Source: Polynucleobacter paludilacus (GTDB lineage Bacteria > Pseudomonadota > Gammaproteobacteria > Burkholderiales > Burkholderiaceae). Taken from it: 64,000 nt of DNA. The DNA lies in NCBI RefSeq assembly GCF_018687595.1, contig NZ_CP061298.1, positions 124,001-188,000 on the forward strand, given 5' to 3'. The first letter of the stretch is position 1. Each line of letters opens with the position of its first letter. Position numbers and translations under genes: made by a program. The notes under the pieces are model-generated. The model had not been told where the DNA came from, searched no databases, and saw nothing but the letters and a program-made list of their open reading frames with translations. This document shows, in pieces, positions 1 to 9,660 of this stretch.

Positions 1-1296
1 CTGTGAGGCAAATAATTTAGGAAGGAGCTTAATCAGGACATCACGCTCAGCCCCATTGGAATGTTGTAAAGCATGTAGAGAGCCATGTAAAAACTTATTT
101 GTAAGACCTTGTGCCATGGCTTGTAGGACTTCTTGAGGATCATCACCGCGCATGAGGCGCTTCATCGCGCGCTCTAATTCCAGTTGACGCAGTTGCTCAC
201 CTTGTTGCTGAATATCTTGAATCAGCGGGACAGCATTGCGACCTTGCATCCAATGCATAAAGTTGCCCACGCGATCTTCAATAATCGCTTCTGCCTGACT
301 TACTGCCGCTTGACGCAAAGAGGCGCCTGTCTGAATCATGACGCCTAAGTCATCAACGGTATAAAGATACACATCATTTAGGCGAGCAATTTCAGGTTCA
401 AAATCTCGTGGCACCGCTAAGTCAATCATGACCATTGGCTTATGACGGCGATGCTTAAGAGCGCTCTCTACTAGGCCTAAACCAATAATCGGTAGGGAGG
501 AAGCGGTGCTGGAGACGACGATGTCAAACTCATGCAGACGATGGGATAGCTCAGAAAGCTTAAAAGATTCCGCTTCAATATCTTGATTGGCAATCGAGTC
601 AGCCAGTTCTTGGCCACGCTCAATAGTCCGATTTGCAATGGCAACACTTTTCGGCTTCTGTGCAACAAAGTGCGTGGCACATAAATTGATCATTTCACCA
701 GCACCAATAAATAGCACGCGCTGATCTTGTATGGTTTCAAAAATTCGCTCTGACAAACGTACTGCTGCAGCTGCCATAGAAATCGAGTGTGCACCAATTT
801 CAGTAGTGCCACGGACTTCTTTAGCGACTGCAAAAGTTTTCTGAAAGAGTTGATTGAGATAGGTGCCTAATACGCCAGCATCATTTGCGGTGCGAACGGC
901 ATCCTTCATTTGCCCAAGGATTTGGGTTTCACCAATCACCATGGAGTCGAGTCCACAGGCTACTCTAAAAGCGTGTCTGACTGCTTCAGATTGTGGCAAT
1001 GAATAAATATGGGGTTGCAAGCTACTGGGGGCTAGGCCTTGGGTTTTCGCTAACCAGTCAAAAGTGGCCTCATGTAAGACGTTGGCAGCATCAGAATCAT
1101 TAGCGGCACAATAGACTTCAGTGCGATTGCAGGTTGACAGAATGGTTGCTTCTGGCAGCCCGGCCTGATTCGCGCCAACGAGATGTTGGCGAAGGTTATG
1201 CAACGCTTCTTGAAGAAATTCAGGGTCAAAGGCAACTTTTTCCCGAATGGCGACCGGCGCTGTGTGATGATTGATGCCGAGTGTCAACAACTTCAT
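1..1296 (-). CDS. hemA: Glutamyl-tRNA reductase, 3' end outside window
   Basis: Reduces glutamyl-tRNA(Glu) to glutamate-1-semialdehyde with NADPH, the first committed step of C5 tetrapyrrole (heme) synthesis in the cytoplasm. The 432 codons seen run to the window edge without a stop; the family is usually about 420-435 aa, so only the extreme C-terminus is missing. Visible motifs: N-terminal [14 protein letters not shown], the catalytic STCNRTE at residues 54-60 (Cys56), GETQILGQ near 122-129, and the NADPH-binding GAGEM at 198-202. The ATG at 1296 gives the canonical N-terminus. It is divergent from the small membrane protein that starts about 30 bp away. Confidence 0.96.
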   Translation of the reverse strand, partial: MKLLTLGINHHTAPVAIREKVAFDPEFLQEALHNLRQHLVGANQAGLPEATILSTCNRTEVYCAANDSDAANVLHEATFDWLAKTQGLAPSSLQPHIYSLPQSEAVRHAFRVACGLDSMVIGETQILGQMKDAVRTANDAGVLGTYLNQLFQKTFAVAKEVRGTTEIGAHSISMAAAAVRLSERIFETIQDQRVLFIGAGEMINLCATHFVAQKPKSVAIANRTIERGQELADSIANQDIEAESFKLSELSHRLHEFDIVVSSTASSLPIIGLGLVESALKHRRHKPMVMIDLAVPRDFEPEIARLNDVYLYTVDDLGVMIQTGASLRQAAVSQAEAIIEDRVGNFMHWMQGRNAVPLIQDIQQQGEQLRQLELERAMKRLMRGDDPQEVLQAMAQGLTNKFLHGSLHALQHSNGAERDVLIKLLPKLFASQ

Positions 1297-1327
1297 AATG
1301 GTAATTATAGATTTGAAGACGCTAATC

Positions 1328-1597
1328 ATGGGGGTTGCAATGGGGTTTTTGGCTTTTCTGGTGATCGGGGGCGGTTCTAGCTTTGCTAGTTGGGTTTTCT
1401 ACCCCCGGCGATCCTTGCGTCCAACCCCAATTTATCGCCTGCTAGGCGCCATTTTGCTGGGTTTTCTAGTGGCTTTGGGAAGTTCCTATATCGGTCAAAT
1501 AGGACATTTTTACCAACCTGGCCAGATGCTGGAGTGGTTTAGCGCTATTGTTACTTCTGCTATCGCAGGGGCAGTCTGGGCAGCCTTATTCAAATAA
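1328..1597 (+). CDS. Small three-helix membrane protein, GlsB/YeaQ-like
   Basis: Predicted 89-aa integral membrane protein with three hydrophobic segments, roughly residues 1-24, 36-58 and 69-88, and a basic YPRRSLRP loop between the first two. The small size, Gly-rich helices and spacing resemble the GlsB/YeaQ/YmgE stress-response membrane family, but the match is from memory and loose. I chose the ATG at 1328 because a GAAGA ribosome-binding-like motif sits 8 nt upstream; in-frame ATGs at 1298 and 1271 are possible, the latter overlapping hemA. The stop overlaps the stop of convergent ung by 12 bp. No function can be assigned. Confidence 0.6.
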   Translation: MGVAMGFLAFLVIGGGSSFASWVFYPRRSLRPTPIYRLLGAILLGFLVALGSSYIGQIGHFYQPGQMLEWFSAIVTSAIAGAVWAALFK

Positions 1598-2353
1598 ACC
1601 TCCCTGTGTGCCAGTTGGTTTCTGATCTGCCTTAACCCAAACAATCGAAGATTGCTGATGGCTGTCGAGCCACTGATTGGCTTTTGTGAAATGCCCACAG
1701 CTTTCTTGCCCGCCGAGTTTTAAAAAAGGACGATCGGTTTTATATACCCCAAGTCCAGAAGGGTGGGAAGCACACAAGACCAATTGATCTCTGCTTGGTT
1801 CAATCAGGCTCAATTTCGATTGCGCATGACCACCCCAAAGCATCCAAACTAGACCAGCCCTCTGGATGGCTAAAGAGTGAATTAATGCATTTATCAGAGA
1901 GCTCCAGCCTAAATTGGTATGGCTTCCGGCTTCGCCCAGTCTTACACTGAGTGCCGTATTGAGTAAGAGAACACCTTGCGAGGCCCAATGATGCAAATCG
2001 CCGTGAGGTAAATCTCCAAAGCCTTCGAGAATCAGGGCTTTACGAATATTGCGTAGTGAGCTTGGAAACTCTCTAGAGTTTGTAGGAATATCTGCCGGAA
2101 TAGAAAAAGCTAAACCTTGAGCGAGGCCTGGGGAGTGATAGGGATCTTGCCCCAGAATGATGACCTTGACTTGATCGACTGGTGTCAAACGCAATGCATT
2201 GAAAAAATTCTTGGCTTCAGGCCGGATCAATTCTGGATGCGCTTCAAGTTCAGATTGCAGACGAGCTTGCAAGTCAAACCATTCTGGCGAACTGAAATAG
2301 TCCCCAAGTAATGCCCGCCAATCCTTCGGAATATCTTCTGGTGAAATCAGCAT
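1586..2353 (-). CDS. ung: Uracil-DNA glycosylase (family 1)
   Basis: Removes uracil from DNA by cleaving the N-glycosidic bond, the first step of base excision repair. 255 aa, slightly longer than the usual 220-230. The water-activating motif GQDPYH is at residues 68-73 (Asp70), followed by GLAQGLAFS; the LLLNTALSVR block is near 129-138. The leucine-loop motif, normally HPSPLS, reads HPSGLG at 197-202, so the catalytic His is kept but two loop residues differ. It is the last gene of a leftward operon, 9 bp after the M61 peptidase gene, and meets the small membrane protein gene tail to tail. Confidence 0.95.
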   Translation of the reverse strand: MLISPEDIPKDWRALLGDYFSSPEWFDLQARLQSELEAHPELIRPEAKNFFNALRLTPVDQVKVIILGQDPYHSPGLAQGLAFSIPADIPTNSREFPSSLRNIRKALILEGFGDLPHGDLHHWASQGVLLLNTALSVRLGEAGSHTNLGWSSLINALIHSLAIQRAGLVWMLWGGHAQSKLSLIEPSRDQLVLCASHPSGLGVYKTDRPFLKLGGQESCGHFTKANQWLDSHQQSSIVWVKADQKPTGTQGGLFE

Positions 2354-2362
2354 CAGACTGGA

Positions 2363-4144
2363 TTACACGGTTGAAAGTTGATATTGCTTTGGAGTTTGAT
2401 GAAGGTTGAGATGTGCCATGCGCTCATGCTCAAGATCTTGACGATAAAAACAGATGATGAGATCTTGATTCATTGTCAGGCTATCTAGGACTTTATCCCA
2501 GCGTGAGCTCGTGACTCGCTGACCATTGATGCTGGCAATCAGATCGCCGGGCGCTAGTCCAGCTGCTTGGGCGAGTCCACCATCAAGTACATGGGTTAAT
2601 TTGAGCCAGCCCTTCTCTTCTGAATATCGAACACCGAAGGCTAGCTTTACCATCTCAATCTTGGTGAGTAATTTAGAGCCCACCTTAATAAAGCGCGGGT
2701 TAAACCATTTTTCTAAGGGAAGATCTGCTGTACCAAAGATGTACCGTATCTTAAATTCAGACCAAATTTTTTGAAAGCCAGTTCCCAATAAATCAGAGAT
2801 GAGGAAATCGAGACCATGTTCTTCAATGCCGTCCATGGTTAAACCGTGCTCTTGCCAAATTAAGCGCATCAGATCATCAAGTGACTTGCGACCTTTTGTG
2901 AAATTTCGAATTTGAAGATCCAGGCCCAATGCTAACAGGGCTCCTTTGCCGTAGTAACTGACAACACTGTTGGGGGTATTTTCATCGGCTTGGTAATACT
3001 TAGTCCAAGCATCAAAAGAGCTGTCAGCGAGGCTTTGTTTATTTCTTCCTGGGCTGCGTAAGATTGCATTCCAGTTGTCAGCAACAATACCCAAGTAGGT
3101 TTTTAAATCGATTCGCTTGCTGCGCAAGAGCTGTAGATCATCGTAGTAACTAGTAAAGCCCTCGAATAACCAAAGTAAGTGTGTATGATTTCTGCGGTCT
3201 AAACGATAGGGTTGGAATGCTTTGGGTTGGATCCGTTTGACTAGCCAGGCATGAAAATATTCATGACTGCAGAGCCCTAAAAATTCTTGATAGGCTTTTT
3301 CATCTAAAGCAATTTCTGTCTGGGGGATTTGGTCACGACGGCAGAGTAGGGCGGTGCTATTACGATGCTCCAGGCCGCCATAACCGCTAATCACTGCATT
3401 GACTAAAAATAAATAGCGATTAAATGGAGCCCGTTTACTTTTGGGTTCAAAGAGCGCAATGGTCGATGAGCAAATCGCTTCCAGATCTTCTGCCAGCCTT
3501 TTATGTTGTATTGGATGAATACACCCCTGAATCGCCATGCTGTGTGAAATACCCTGAGATTTCCATTCAACCACCTGAAACTGTCCCATCGCAATTGGAT
3601 GATCAATCAAGTCATCAACATTTTCAGCGAGATAAAAACCAAAACCTTGCTGATCTATTTTGACGGAGCGCAGCGTAGTTTGAACGGACCAAAATTCAGC
3701 ATCTGCAGTCTTTGGCGGAACAAGCACCAAAGCGCATGGAATATTTTCCTGCCCTTGAACTATTAAACACAAACTGGTTGCATTAAAAAATGCACGTTCA
3801 GTATCCAGATAAGCGGCGCGGACCGATGAGTCAAAGGCATAAATGGTTGTAAGGATTTCAACTGGGCCAGTAACACGGGGCAAGCGCCATTGGTCATTGT
3901 TAATGCGCTCTAGTGCGATTGGTTGCTGAGGCTTGTGGCTAGAATAGGCCGCAATTGTCTCAATATGCTTGCTAAAGTCTCGAATCAAATAACTGCCTGG
4001 AATCCAGCTGGCCATTTGCAAGACTTGTCCAGCAGGGTCGGGATTCTCAATTCGAAGTTTGACGTGAAAGCGGTGTCCATGCAGATCTGCTGGCCAGATC
4101 GTGTATTCAATTGCAGGGTAATCTTGAGTAATGGCTGGGTTCAT
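2363..4144 (-). CDS. M61-family metallopeptidase with PDZ domain
   Basis: 593-aa zinc aminopeptidase of the M61 (glycyl aminopeptidase) family. An N-terminal beta-rich domain (about 1-190) precedes the thermolysin-like catalytic domain, with GGLEH at 256-260, the zinc-binding HEYFH at 294-298 and the third ligand Glu328 in WLFEGFTSYYDD. A C-terminal PDZ domain (about 500-580) contains AQAAGLAPGDLIASINGQ. No signal peptide is visible, so a cytoplasmic location is inferred. It lies 27 bp after dsbC and 9 bp before ung in the same direction. The physiological substrate in betaproteobacteria is unknown to me. Confidence 0.9.
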   Translation of the reverse strand: MNPAITQDYPAIEYTIWPADLHGHRFHVKLRIENPDPAGQVLQMASWIPGSYLIRDFSKHIETIAAYSSHKPQQPIALERINNDQWRLPRVTGPVEILTTIYAFDSSVRAAYLDTERAFFNATSLCLIVQGQENIPCALVLVPPKTADAEFWSVQTTLRSVKIDQQGFGFYLAENVDDLIDHPIAMGQFQVVEWKSQGISHSMAIQGCIHPIQHKRLAEDLEAICSSTIALFEPKSKRAPFNRYLFLVNAVISGYGGLEHRNSTALLCRRDQIPQTEIALDEKAYQEFLGLCSHEYFHAWLVKRIQPKAFQPYRLDRRNHTHLLWLFEGFTSYYDDLQLLRSKRIDLKTYLGIVADNWNAILRSPGRNKQSLADSSFDAWTKYYQADENTPNSVVSYYGKGALLALGLDLQIRNFTKGRKSLDDLMRLIWQEHGLTMDGIEEHGLDFLISDLLGTGFQKIWSEFKIRYIFGTADLPLEKWFNPRFIKVGSKLLTKIEMVKLAFGVRYSEEKGWLKLTHVLDGGLAQAAGLAPGDLIASINGQRVTSSRWDKVLDSLTMNQDLIICFYRQDLEHERMAHLNLHQTPKQYQLSTV

Positions 4145-4171
4145 GTTCGGTTCTTATTCATTAGCAGCTAG

Positions 4172-4906
4172 CTATTTGAGACTAGCCAACTTTTTCTCGA
4201 TGTCAGTCAACTGCGCTGCGCCAGGGAAGCGACTCCCATCAATAAAGAAGATAGTAGGAGTGCCAGTAATCCCTAAAGTCTTTGCTAGACCAAGATTTTT
4301 CTCGATTGCTCCAGTATTGCAATCGCCTTTACCAGTGATAGGTGTGCCATTGATCATCCAATCCACATAAGTTTTACTGGGATCAGCGGCGCACCAAATT
4401 TGTTTGGCTTTTTGTACTGAGTCAGCTGACAGGATCGGAATAAGGTAGTTATAGATGGTGACGTTATCAAGTTGTTGTAAGGATTTTTCTAAGCGCTTGC
4501 AATAACCACAATTGGGATCAGCAAAGATGGCCAGCTGGCGACTGCCATTGCCGTGTACTACTTTGATGGCATTGGCGCTTGGTAAATCAGACCATTTAAT
4601 TCGATTCAGATCACTTTGACGTTGCTCGGTGATATTTTTACCAGTAGCAACTTCAATAATTTCTCCTTGAAGAAGATATTTACTATTGACATCGGTATAG
4701 AACACATCATTACCTACTTGAACTTCATAAATTCCTGCAATTGGAGAGGCAGTAACAGATTTAATCTTCGAATTACCACCCAATTTGCCTTGCAGCTCAG
4801 TTTTGATTTTTTGCTCAGACTGAGCATGGGAAAGATTTGCAAAACTGAGGCTCAAAGCAAGACATAAAAGAAACGGTAATAATTTATTCAAGATTGCTAT
4901 CTCCAA
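4172..4906 (-). CDS. dsbC: Periplasmic thiol:disulfide isomerase DsbC
   Basis: Isomerises wrongly paired disulfides in periplasmic proteins; reduced by DsbD and works as a dimer. 244 aa with a Sec signal peptide (hydrophobic core about residues 9-24, cleavage near SHA/QS at 28), an N-terminal dimerisation domain, and a thioredoxin fold carrying the active-site CGYC at 133-136 within DPNCGYCKRLE. The cis-proline loop TGTPTIFF is near the C-terminus. Two further cysteines (IWCAAD and GDCNTG) probably form the structural disulfide. The start overlaps the end of the upstream hydroxylase gene by 23 bp, which supports co-translation; a TTG five codons downstream is an alternative start. Confidence 0.93.
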   Translation of the reverse strand: MEIAILNKLLPFLLCLALSLSFANLSHAQSEQKIKTELQGKLGGNSKIKSVTASPIAGIYEVQVGNDVFYTDVNSKYLLQGEIIEVATGKNITEQRQSDLNRIKWSDLPSANAIKVVHGNGSRQLAIFADPNCGYCKRLEKSLQQLDNVTIYNYLIPILSADSVQKAKQIWCAADPSKTYVDWMINGTPITGKGDCNTGAIEKNLGLAKTLGITGTPTIFFIDGSRFPGAAQLTDIEKKLASLK

Positions 4907-6158
4907 GAGCCTGTTGAATCAGGCGCTGCTTCAAAAAATGACTTTTGTTCACTAGTCCTAGACCAAAGTTGCGGGCGAAACGTTCTGTATTGCTTGAACC
5001 AGAAAATAATTTTTTTAATTTATCGGTAACCCAAAGTAAGGCACTCGTATCGCCTTGACGTTCACGCTCGTAGCGTCTCAGTAAATTGAAATCATTAATC
5101 GAGCGAAAGCTTTCGCGTTTCCCTAAAACATTCAGGAGCGCAGCAACATCGCGCAGTCCCAAATTGAGTCCTTGGCCGGCTAAGGGATGTATGACGTGTG
5201 CCGCGTCCCCAAGAAGAACTACTTTAGGATCATCTGGGGGGCCAATTAATCGTTCCGCACGCATTTTTCTTAAGGGAAAGCTGGTAGGCTGAGAGTGCAA
5301 GGTTAACGCACCGAGCTGTTGAAGAATTGCCCCATTTGCGATTTCCGAAAACTGCCTACCCCACTCAGACTGGCTTAGCTCAAGTAAATGTGCGGCGTGA
5401 CTATTTGATGTAGACCAGACCATCGAAACTTGTTGATTGGGTAAGGGCAGCATCGCAATAATGTCACCGCCTGGCAGAAACCATTGGTAGGCAGTTTGTA
5501 AATGCGATTGGGTGCACTGCCAATTGGCTACGACAGCATTCTGCTCGTAACTTTCTTCTGTGGTTTCAATTCCGATAGCCGAGCGAATAAAAGAATTGGC
5601 ACCATCAGCAGCAATCACGAGCTGGGCAAAAATGGATTTTCCATTTTCAAGTTGTAATTGAACACCGCCTTCGTCAACATGGATTTCAGAAATACTGGCG
5701 CTCAAACGCTCTAATTTATTTTGAAAGCGTGATGCAGTATCTAGGGTGTGTTCAATCACACCGGATTCACCAATCCAGGCTAATTCGGAAACGCCTGCCT
5801 CGAAAGCCGATAAATGGAGTTGGTCTGCCCGCTCGCCCCGATCGCCATAAATACGCATATCTTTCACAACCTGAAGGCGAGAATGATCAACAGCATCCCA
5901 GACTTGTAGATGCTTTAGAAGAGAAACGGTTCCTGGTGAAAAGGCATAAATTCGCTGCCCCCACTCGGATCCAGAAGGGTTGGGAATGGTGTGATCCAGT
6001 CCGGGAGCGACCTCTAAGGTTTGGAGTCCTAGCTGCGCCAGACCCAGCGCTACTGCTTTGCCAACGATGCCGCCGCCAATGACAGCCACATCAATCGACC
6101 TAGAACCTGGGGGTTTGGTAGCGCTTGCGAGGGCCTGATTTTGATGAACTTCTGACAT
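4884..6158 (-). CDS. FAD-dependent ubiquinone-ring hydroxylase (UbiH/VisC/COQ6 family)
   Basis: 424-aa flavoprotein monooxygenase that, by family, adds a hydroxyl to the ubiquinone precursor ring. The FAD-binding GGGIVG is at residues 28-33, the second FAD motif GDAAHVIHPLAGQGLN lies near 318, and the intermediate DGANSFIR block fits the family. Which ring position it modifies (UbiH, UbiF, UbiI or UbiM type) cannot be decided from sequence reading alone. It is the first gene of the leftward hydroxylase-dsbC-M61-ung operon and is divergent from ychF across a 40-bp gap that must hold both promoters. Confidence 0.9.
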   Translation of the reverse strand: MSEVHQNQALASATKPPGSRSIDVAVIGGGIVGKAVALGLAQLGLQTLEVAPGLDHTIPNPSGSEWGQRIYAFSPGTVSLLKHLQVWDAVDHSRLQVVKDMRIYGDRGERADQLHLSAFEAGVSELAWIGESGVIEHTLDTASRFQNKLERLSASISEIHVDEGGVQLQLENGKSIFAQLVIAADGANSFIRSAIGIETTEESYEQNAVVANWQCTQSHLQTAYQWFLPGGDIIAMLPLPNQQVSMVWSTSNSHAAHLLELSQSEWGRQFSEIANGAILQQLGALTLHSQPTSFPLRKMRAERLIGPPDDPKVVLLGDAAHVIHPLAGQGLNLGLRDVAALLNVLGKRESFRSINDFNLLRRYERERQGDTSALLWVTDKLKKLFSGSSNTERFARNFGLGLVNKSHFLKQRLIQQALGDSNLE

Positions 6159-6198
6159 AACTCGATGATATCGAAACCAGCCCCTTTACAATGTAAAC

Positions 6199-7293
6199 AT
6201 GTCTTTGAAATGTGGCATCGTCGGCCTGCCTAATGTCGGCAAATCTACTCTGTTTAATGCGCTTACCAAAGCTGGTATTGCGGCTGAGAACTATCCATTT
6301 TGCACAATCGAGCCTAATGTGGGTGTGGTCGAGGTTCCTGACCCCCGATTAGCGGCTCTGGCTGAGATTGTTTCTCCGGAGAGAATCCTTCCTGCCGCGG
6401 TGGAATTTGTGGATATTGCCGGTTTGGTCGCAGGCGCCTCCAAAGGTGAGGGTCTGGGCAATCAATTTTTAGCCAATATTCGCGAGACCGATGCGATTAC
6501 GCATGTGGTGCGGTGCTTCGAGGATCCCAATGTAATTCACGTGGCTGGCAAAATTGACCCAATTGCCGATATTGGTGTGATTGATACTGAGCTCGCTTTA
6601 TCCGATTTGGCAACGGTTGAAAAGACCTTAAATCGGTCTTCTAAAGCCGCAAAGTCAGGAAATGACAAAGAAGCAGCTGCATTGGTGGCGATTCTGACCA
6701 AAGTTCAGACTCATTTAGATTCTGCTCTGCCAGTTAGAAGTTTAAAACTGACTGATGAAGAGAAATTACTGATTAAGCCACTATGTTTAATCACCGCCAA
6801 GCCTGCCATGTATGTGGCGAATGTGAAAGAGGACGGTTTTACCAATAATCCCCATCTAGAAGCTGTTCAGCAGCATGCGGCAAAAGAGGGTGCACCCGTT
6901 GTAGCAGTCTGCGCCGCAATTGAGGCCGAAATTGCCGATTTGGATGATGCCGATAAGTCTGCCTTCTTGGCGGATCTGGGCATGGATGAGCCTGGCTTAG
7001 ATCGTGTAATTCGGGCCGGGTATGCATTGCTAGGCCTACATACTTATTTCACAGCAGGCGTAAAAGAAGTGCGAGCCTGGACGATTCATCAAGGGGATAC
7101 CGCGCCACAAGCGGCTGGAGTGATTCATACAGACTTTGAGCGTGGCTTTATTCGTGCCCAGACCATTGCTTACGCTGATTTCATTCAATACAAGGGTGAA
7201 TCGGGTGCCAAAGAAGCTGGCAAGATGCGTGCTGAGGGCAAAGAATACGTAGTCAAAGACGGAGATGTATTGAATTTCTTATTCAATGTCTAA
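6199..7293 (+). CDS. ychF: Redox-responsive OBG-family ATPase YchF
   Basis: 364-aa member of the OBG P-loop family that binds ATP rather than GTP (the OLA1/YchF group) and associates with ribosomes. The P-loop GLPNVGKST is at residues 9-17, the G3-like [14 protein letters not shown] follows near 72, and the C-terminal TGS domain (about 280-360) includes the typical [21 protein letters not shown] stretch in shorter form. Length and start match the family exactly. It is a single-gene unit: divergent from the hydroxylase gene and closed by a strong terminator 19 bp after its stop. Confidence 0.97.
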   Translation: MSLKCGIVGLPNVGKSTLFNALTKAGIAAENYPFCTIEPNVGVVEVPDPRLAALAEIVSPERILPAAVEFVDIAGLVAGASKGEGLGNQFLANIRETDAITHVVRCFEDPNVIHVAGKIDPIADIGVIDTELALSDLATVEKTLNRSSKAAKSGNDKEAAALVAILTKVQTHLDSALPVRSLKLTDEEKLLIKPLCLITAKPAMYVANVKEDGFTNNPHLEAVQQHAAKEGAPVVAVCAAIEAEIADLDDADKSAFLADLGMDEPGLDRVIRAGYALLGLHTYFTAGVKEVRAWTIHQGDTAPQAAGVIHTDFERGFIRAQTIAYADFIQYKGESGAKEAGKMRAEGKEYVVKDGDVLNFLFNV

Positions 7294-7312
7294 ATTACTC
7301 AACTAAAACAAC

Positions 7313-7340
7313 AAAGCCCGCCAAGTAGCGGGCTTTTTAT
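7313..7340 (+). terminator. Rho-independent terminator of ychF
   Basis: A perfect 9-bp stem, AAAGCCCGC at 7313-7321 and GCGGGCTTT at 7328-7336, closes a 6-nt loop and runs into TTTTTATTT. It lies 19 bp after the ychF stop. The A-run on its left side means it could also stop transcripts coming from the right. Confidence 0.93.
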
Positions 7341-7361
7341 TTGACACCAAAGAAGACTTGA

Positions 7362-7715
7362 TCAGCCAGCTGCTTTAACGGCCTTTTCAAGACACTTCGA
7401 AAGCTCTTCGTAGCGCTTAAGAGCAAGCTTGGTGGGAATAACTTCCTTCTTGCGACCATCTTCATTTGCTGCCATCTTGATATATCCCATGGCACTCAAG
7501 GTCTTAAGACGACCATGCAGTGTAGCTTGCGAACCTAATGCTGAAAGTGAAATTAAATCACCGACTAGCACTGATTTTTTCGCCTGAAAGCTCAGCACAA
7601 TTGTATTGAGCAGACTTTCTTCTGTGTGATCTAGCTTTTTGCCTGGCGCAATTCTGTCGATTGCATCAATGAGATTTAAAAATCGCAAGTAGGCGGAAGA
7701 GTTGGTGTTTGACAT
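7362..7715 (-). CDS. Small winged-helix DNA-binding protein (MarR-like)
   Basis: 117-aa protein with a predicted winged helix: a recognition-helix-like segment SALGSQATLHGRLKTLSAMGYI (residues about 56-77, here shortened: SQATLHGRLK) followed by a wing rich in charged residues (ANEDGRKKEV) and a C-terminal amphipathic helix. The pattern 'sort by type, then report growth of one chain' is typical of MarR/PadR-like folds, but I cannot name a family with certainty. It stands alone between the ychF terminator and trpC. Its target is unknown; self-regulation or control of the neighbouring trp genes would be only a guess. Confidence 0.75.
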   Translation of the reverse strand: MSNTNSSAYLRFLNLIDAIDRIAPGKKLDHTEESLLNTIVLSFQAKKSVLVGDLISLSALGSQATLHGRLKTLSAMGYIKMAANEDGRKKEVIPTKLALKRYEELSKCLEKAVKAAG

Positions 7716-7793
7716 TTTGGACTAGGGCAGTGAACGTATCGTTCGGTATTCGCTCAAGAGCTGATTATATGCCCAATTCAATACAAATGTATT

Positions 7794-8606
7794 TCAGTCC
7801 TTGCACTTGAAAAGTGCATTAAGCGCTTCACCTGGATTGGACGCGCGCATAAAAGTTTCGCCAACTAAAAAACCATGAACATCATGATCCTGCATTAAAT
7901 GGACGTTCTCGATATTTAATATTCCAGACTCCGTAATGACGATCTTCCCTTTTGGTATATGGGGGAGCAAGGAGATGGTGGTTTGTAAACTCACCTCAAA
8001 TGTTTTGAGATTGCGATTATTAATTCCGAGCAATGGTGTTTTTAGTTGGAGCGCAGCCTCTAATTCTTCAGCGTTATGAACTTCCACTAATACATCTAAG
8101 TTTAGTTCGCTAGCGCACAGTTCAAGCTCTTTCATTTGATTGATATCGAGAGCTGCAGCGATCAACAGAATAGCATCAGCACCAATAGCGCGGGCCTCAT
8201 AGACTTGATAGGGATCAATCGTGAAATCTTTTCTGAGTACGGGAATATTGCAGGCAGCACGAGCAGCCTCCAAGTAAGCATTCGATCCTTGGAAATAGTC
8301 GGCATCGGTTAAAACGGAGAGACAGGCTGCGCCGTTGTCGGCATAGCTTTGAGCAATTTCAGCAGGGTGAAAATGCTCGCGCAAAATGCCTTTGCTGGGA
8401 CTTGCTTTTTTAATCTCGCTGATGACGGCAGGTTTGCCGCTGGCAATTTTGTTTTCAATCGCCGCTACAAACCCACGAGGTTTGAGTGGCCCGTTTTGAT
8501 TATTGGACTCTGCTTTGCTGCGTTGTTGGGCAAGAGAGATCTTTTGCTGATCTCTGGCTACTTCAAGCCGCTTGGTCCCCACAATTCGGTCGAGAATATC
8601 GCTCAT
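7794..8606 (-). CDS. trpC: Indole-3-glycerol phosphate synthase
   Basis: Converts CdRP to indole-3-glycerol phosphate in tryptophan synthesis. The TIM-barrel protein is 270 aa from the ATG at 8606 ([16 protein letters not shown]), the standard N-terminus; an in-frame reading back to 8762 would run through the end of trpD and is not favoured. Catalytic motifs include [11 protein letters not shown] (Lys of the phosphate-binding and catalytic site), [11 protein letters not shown] and [10 protein letters not shown], and the C-terminal ITESGI. It follows trpD by 13 bp as the last gene of the leftward rpe-trpEGDC run. It is a stand-alone enzyme, not fused to TrpF. Confidence 0.96.
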   Translation of the reverse strand: MSDILDRIVGTKRLEVARDQQKISLAQQRSKAESNNQNGPLKPRGFVAAIENKIASGKPAVISEIKKASPSKGILREHFHPAEIAQSYADNGAACLSVLTDADYFQGSNAYLEAARAACNIPVLRKDFTIDPYQVYEARAIGADAILLIAAALDINQMKELELCASELNLDVLVEVHNAEELEAALQLKTPLLGINNRNLKTFEVSLQTTISLLPHIPKGKIVITESGILNIENVHLMQDHDVHGFLVGETFMRASNPGEALNALFKCKD

Positions 8607-8619
8607 ATATCTCTGGTGG

Positions 8620-9660
8620 TTAGGATTGCATGTTATGGCTCGCTGCAATGAATGCATTGAGTTTTTGTAGCGCGGCACCAGATTCAATTGCTTGCTTTGC
8701 CATTGCAATGCCACTAGCAATATCTTTGGCCATATCAGCAACATAGAGCGTGGCTCCAGCATTTAGGCAAACAATATCTTTGGCTGGACCTGCTGCACCA
8801 TTCAGGATATCCAGAATGATCTGCTTAGACTCCGTAGCATTTGTAACTTTGAAGTTAGCAGTGGGGGCGATGTTTAGGCCAAAATCGCTGGGGTGAATTT
8901 CATATTCGCGGACTGTGCCATCTTTAAGTTCACCCACCAAAGTGGCGCCCTCAAGAGAAATTTCATCAAGGCCGTCGCGACCATAGACCACTAGTGCGTG
9001 TTTCATATTTAGCGCTTGTAGAACCCGCGCCTGAATCCCCACTAGGTCAGCATGAAAAACGCCCATCAAAATATGCTGAGCATCTGCAGGATTCGTTAAT
9101 GGTCCAAGAATGTTGAAGATGGTTCGCACACCCAGCTCTTTGCGAACTGGGGCAACATTTTTCATAGCGGGGTGATGATTGGGGGCAAACATAAAGCCCG
9201 CGCCAATCTCAGAAATACATTGAGAGACTTCTGCGGAATTCAGGTTCAAGTTGACCCCAAGAGTCTCAAGAACATCTGCACTGCCGGATTTACTGCTCAC
9301 GCTGCGGTTGCCATGCTTAGCAATTTTTGCACCGGCTGCTGCTGCAACGAACATGGCTGCAGTGGAGATATTGAAAGTATGGGCACCATCACCGCCAGTG
9401 CCGACCACATCCACTAAGTGTGCTTTGTCGTCAATATGAACAGGAGTGGCAAACTCACGCATCACCTTAGCGGCAGCGGCAATTTCACCAACGGTCTCTT
9501 TCTTAGTGCGCAAGGCGACTAATAACCCTGCAATCAAGGCAGGCGGCATTTCACCATTCATCATCATGCGCATGAGATAAGTCATCTCATCAGGAAATAA
9601 CTCGCGGTGTTCGATGCAGCGCTGGAGGGCTGCTTGAGGAGTAATGGGCATGACGCTCAT
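8620..9660 (-). CDS. trpD: Anthranilate phosphoribosyltransferase
   Basis: Transfers the phosphoribosyl group of PRPP to anthranilate. 346 aa, the usual length for the stand-alone form (not fused to TrpG). The PRPP-binding glycine-rich motif GTGGDG is at residues 87-92, followed by NIST and the [15 protein letters not shown] block; the metal-binding DE pair is in GLDEISLEG. Its start overlaps the trpG stop by 4 bp, so translation is probably coupled. Confidence 0.97.
   Translation of the reverse strand: MSVMPITPQAALQRCIEHRELFPDEMTYLMRMMMNGEMPPALIAGLLVALRTKKETVGEIAAAAKVMREFATPVHIDDKAHLVDVVGTGGDGAHTFNISTAAMFVAAAAGAKIAKHGNRSVSSKSGSADVLETLGVNLNLNSAEVSQCISEIGAGFMFAPNHHPAMKNVAPVRKELGVRTIFNILGPLTNPADAQHILMGVFHADLVGIQARVLQALNMKHALVVYGRDGLDEISLEGATLVGELKDGTVREYEIHPSDFGLNIAPTANFKVTNATESKQIILDILNGAAGPAKDIVCLNAGATLYVADMAKDIASGIAMAKQAIESGAALQKLNAFIAASHNMQS

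Noticed and set aside
5729..6082. 117-codon open frame on the plus strand
   Set aside because: Fully antisense to the FAD-dependent hydroxylase gene; composition mirrors that gene.
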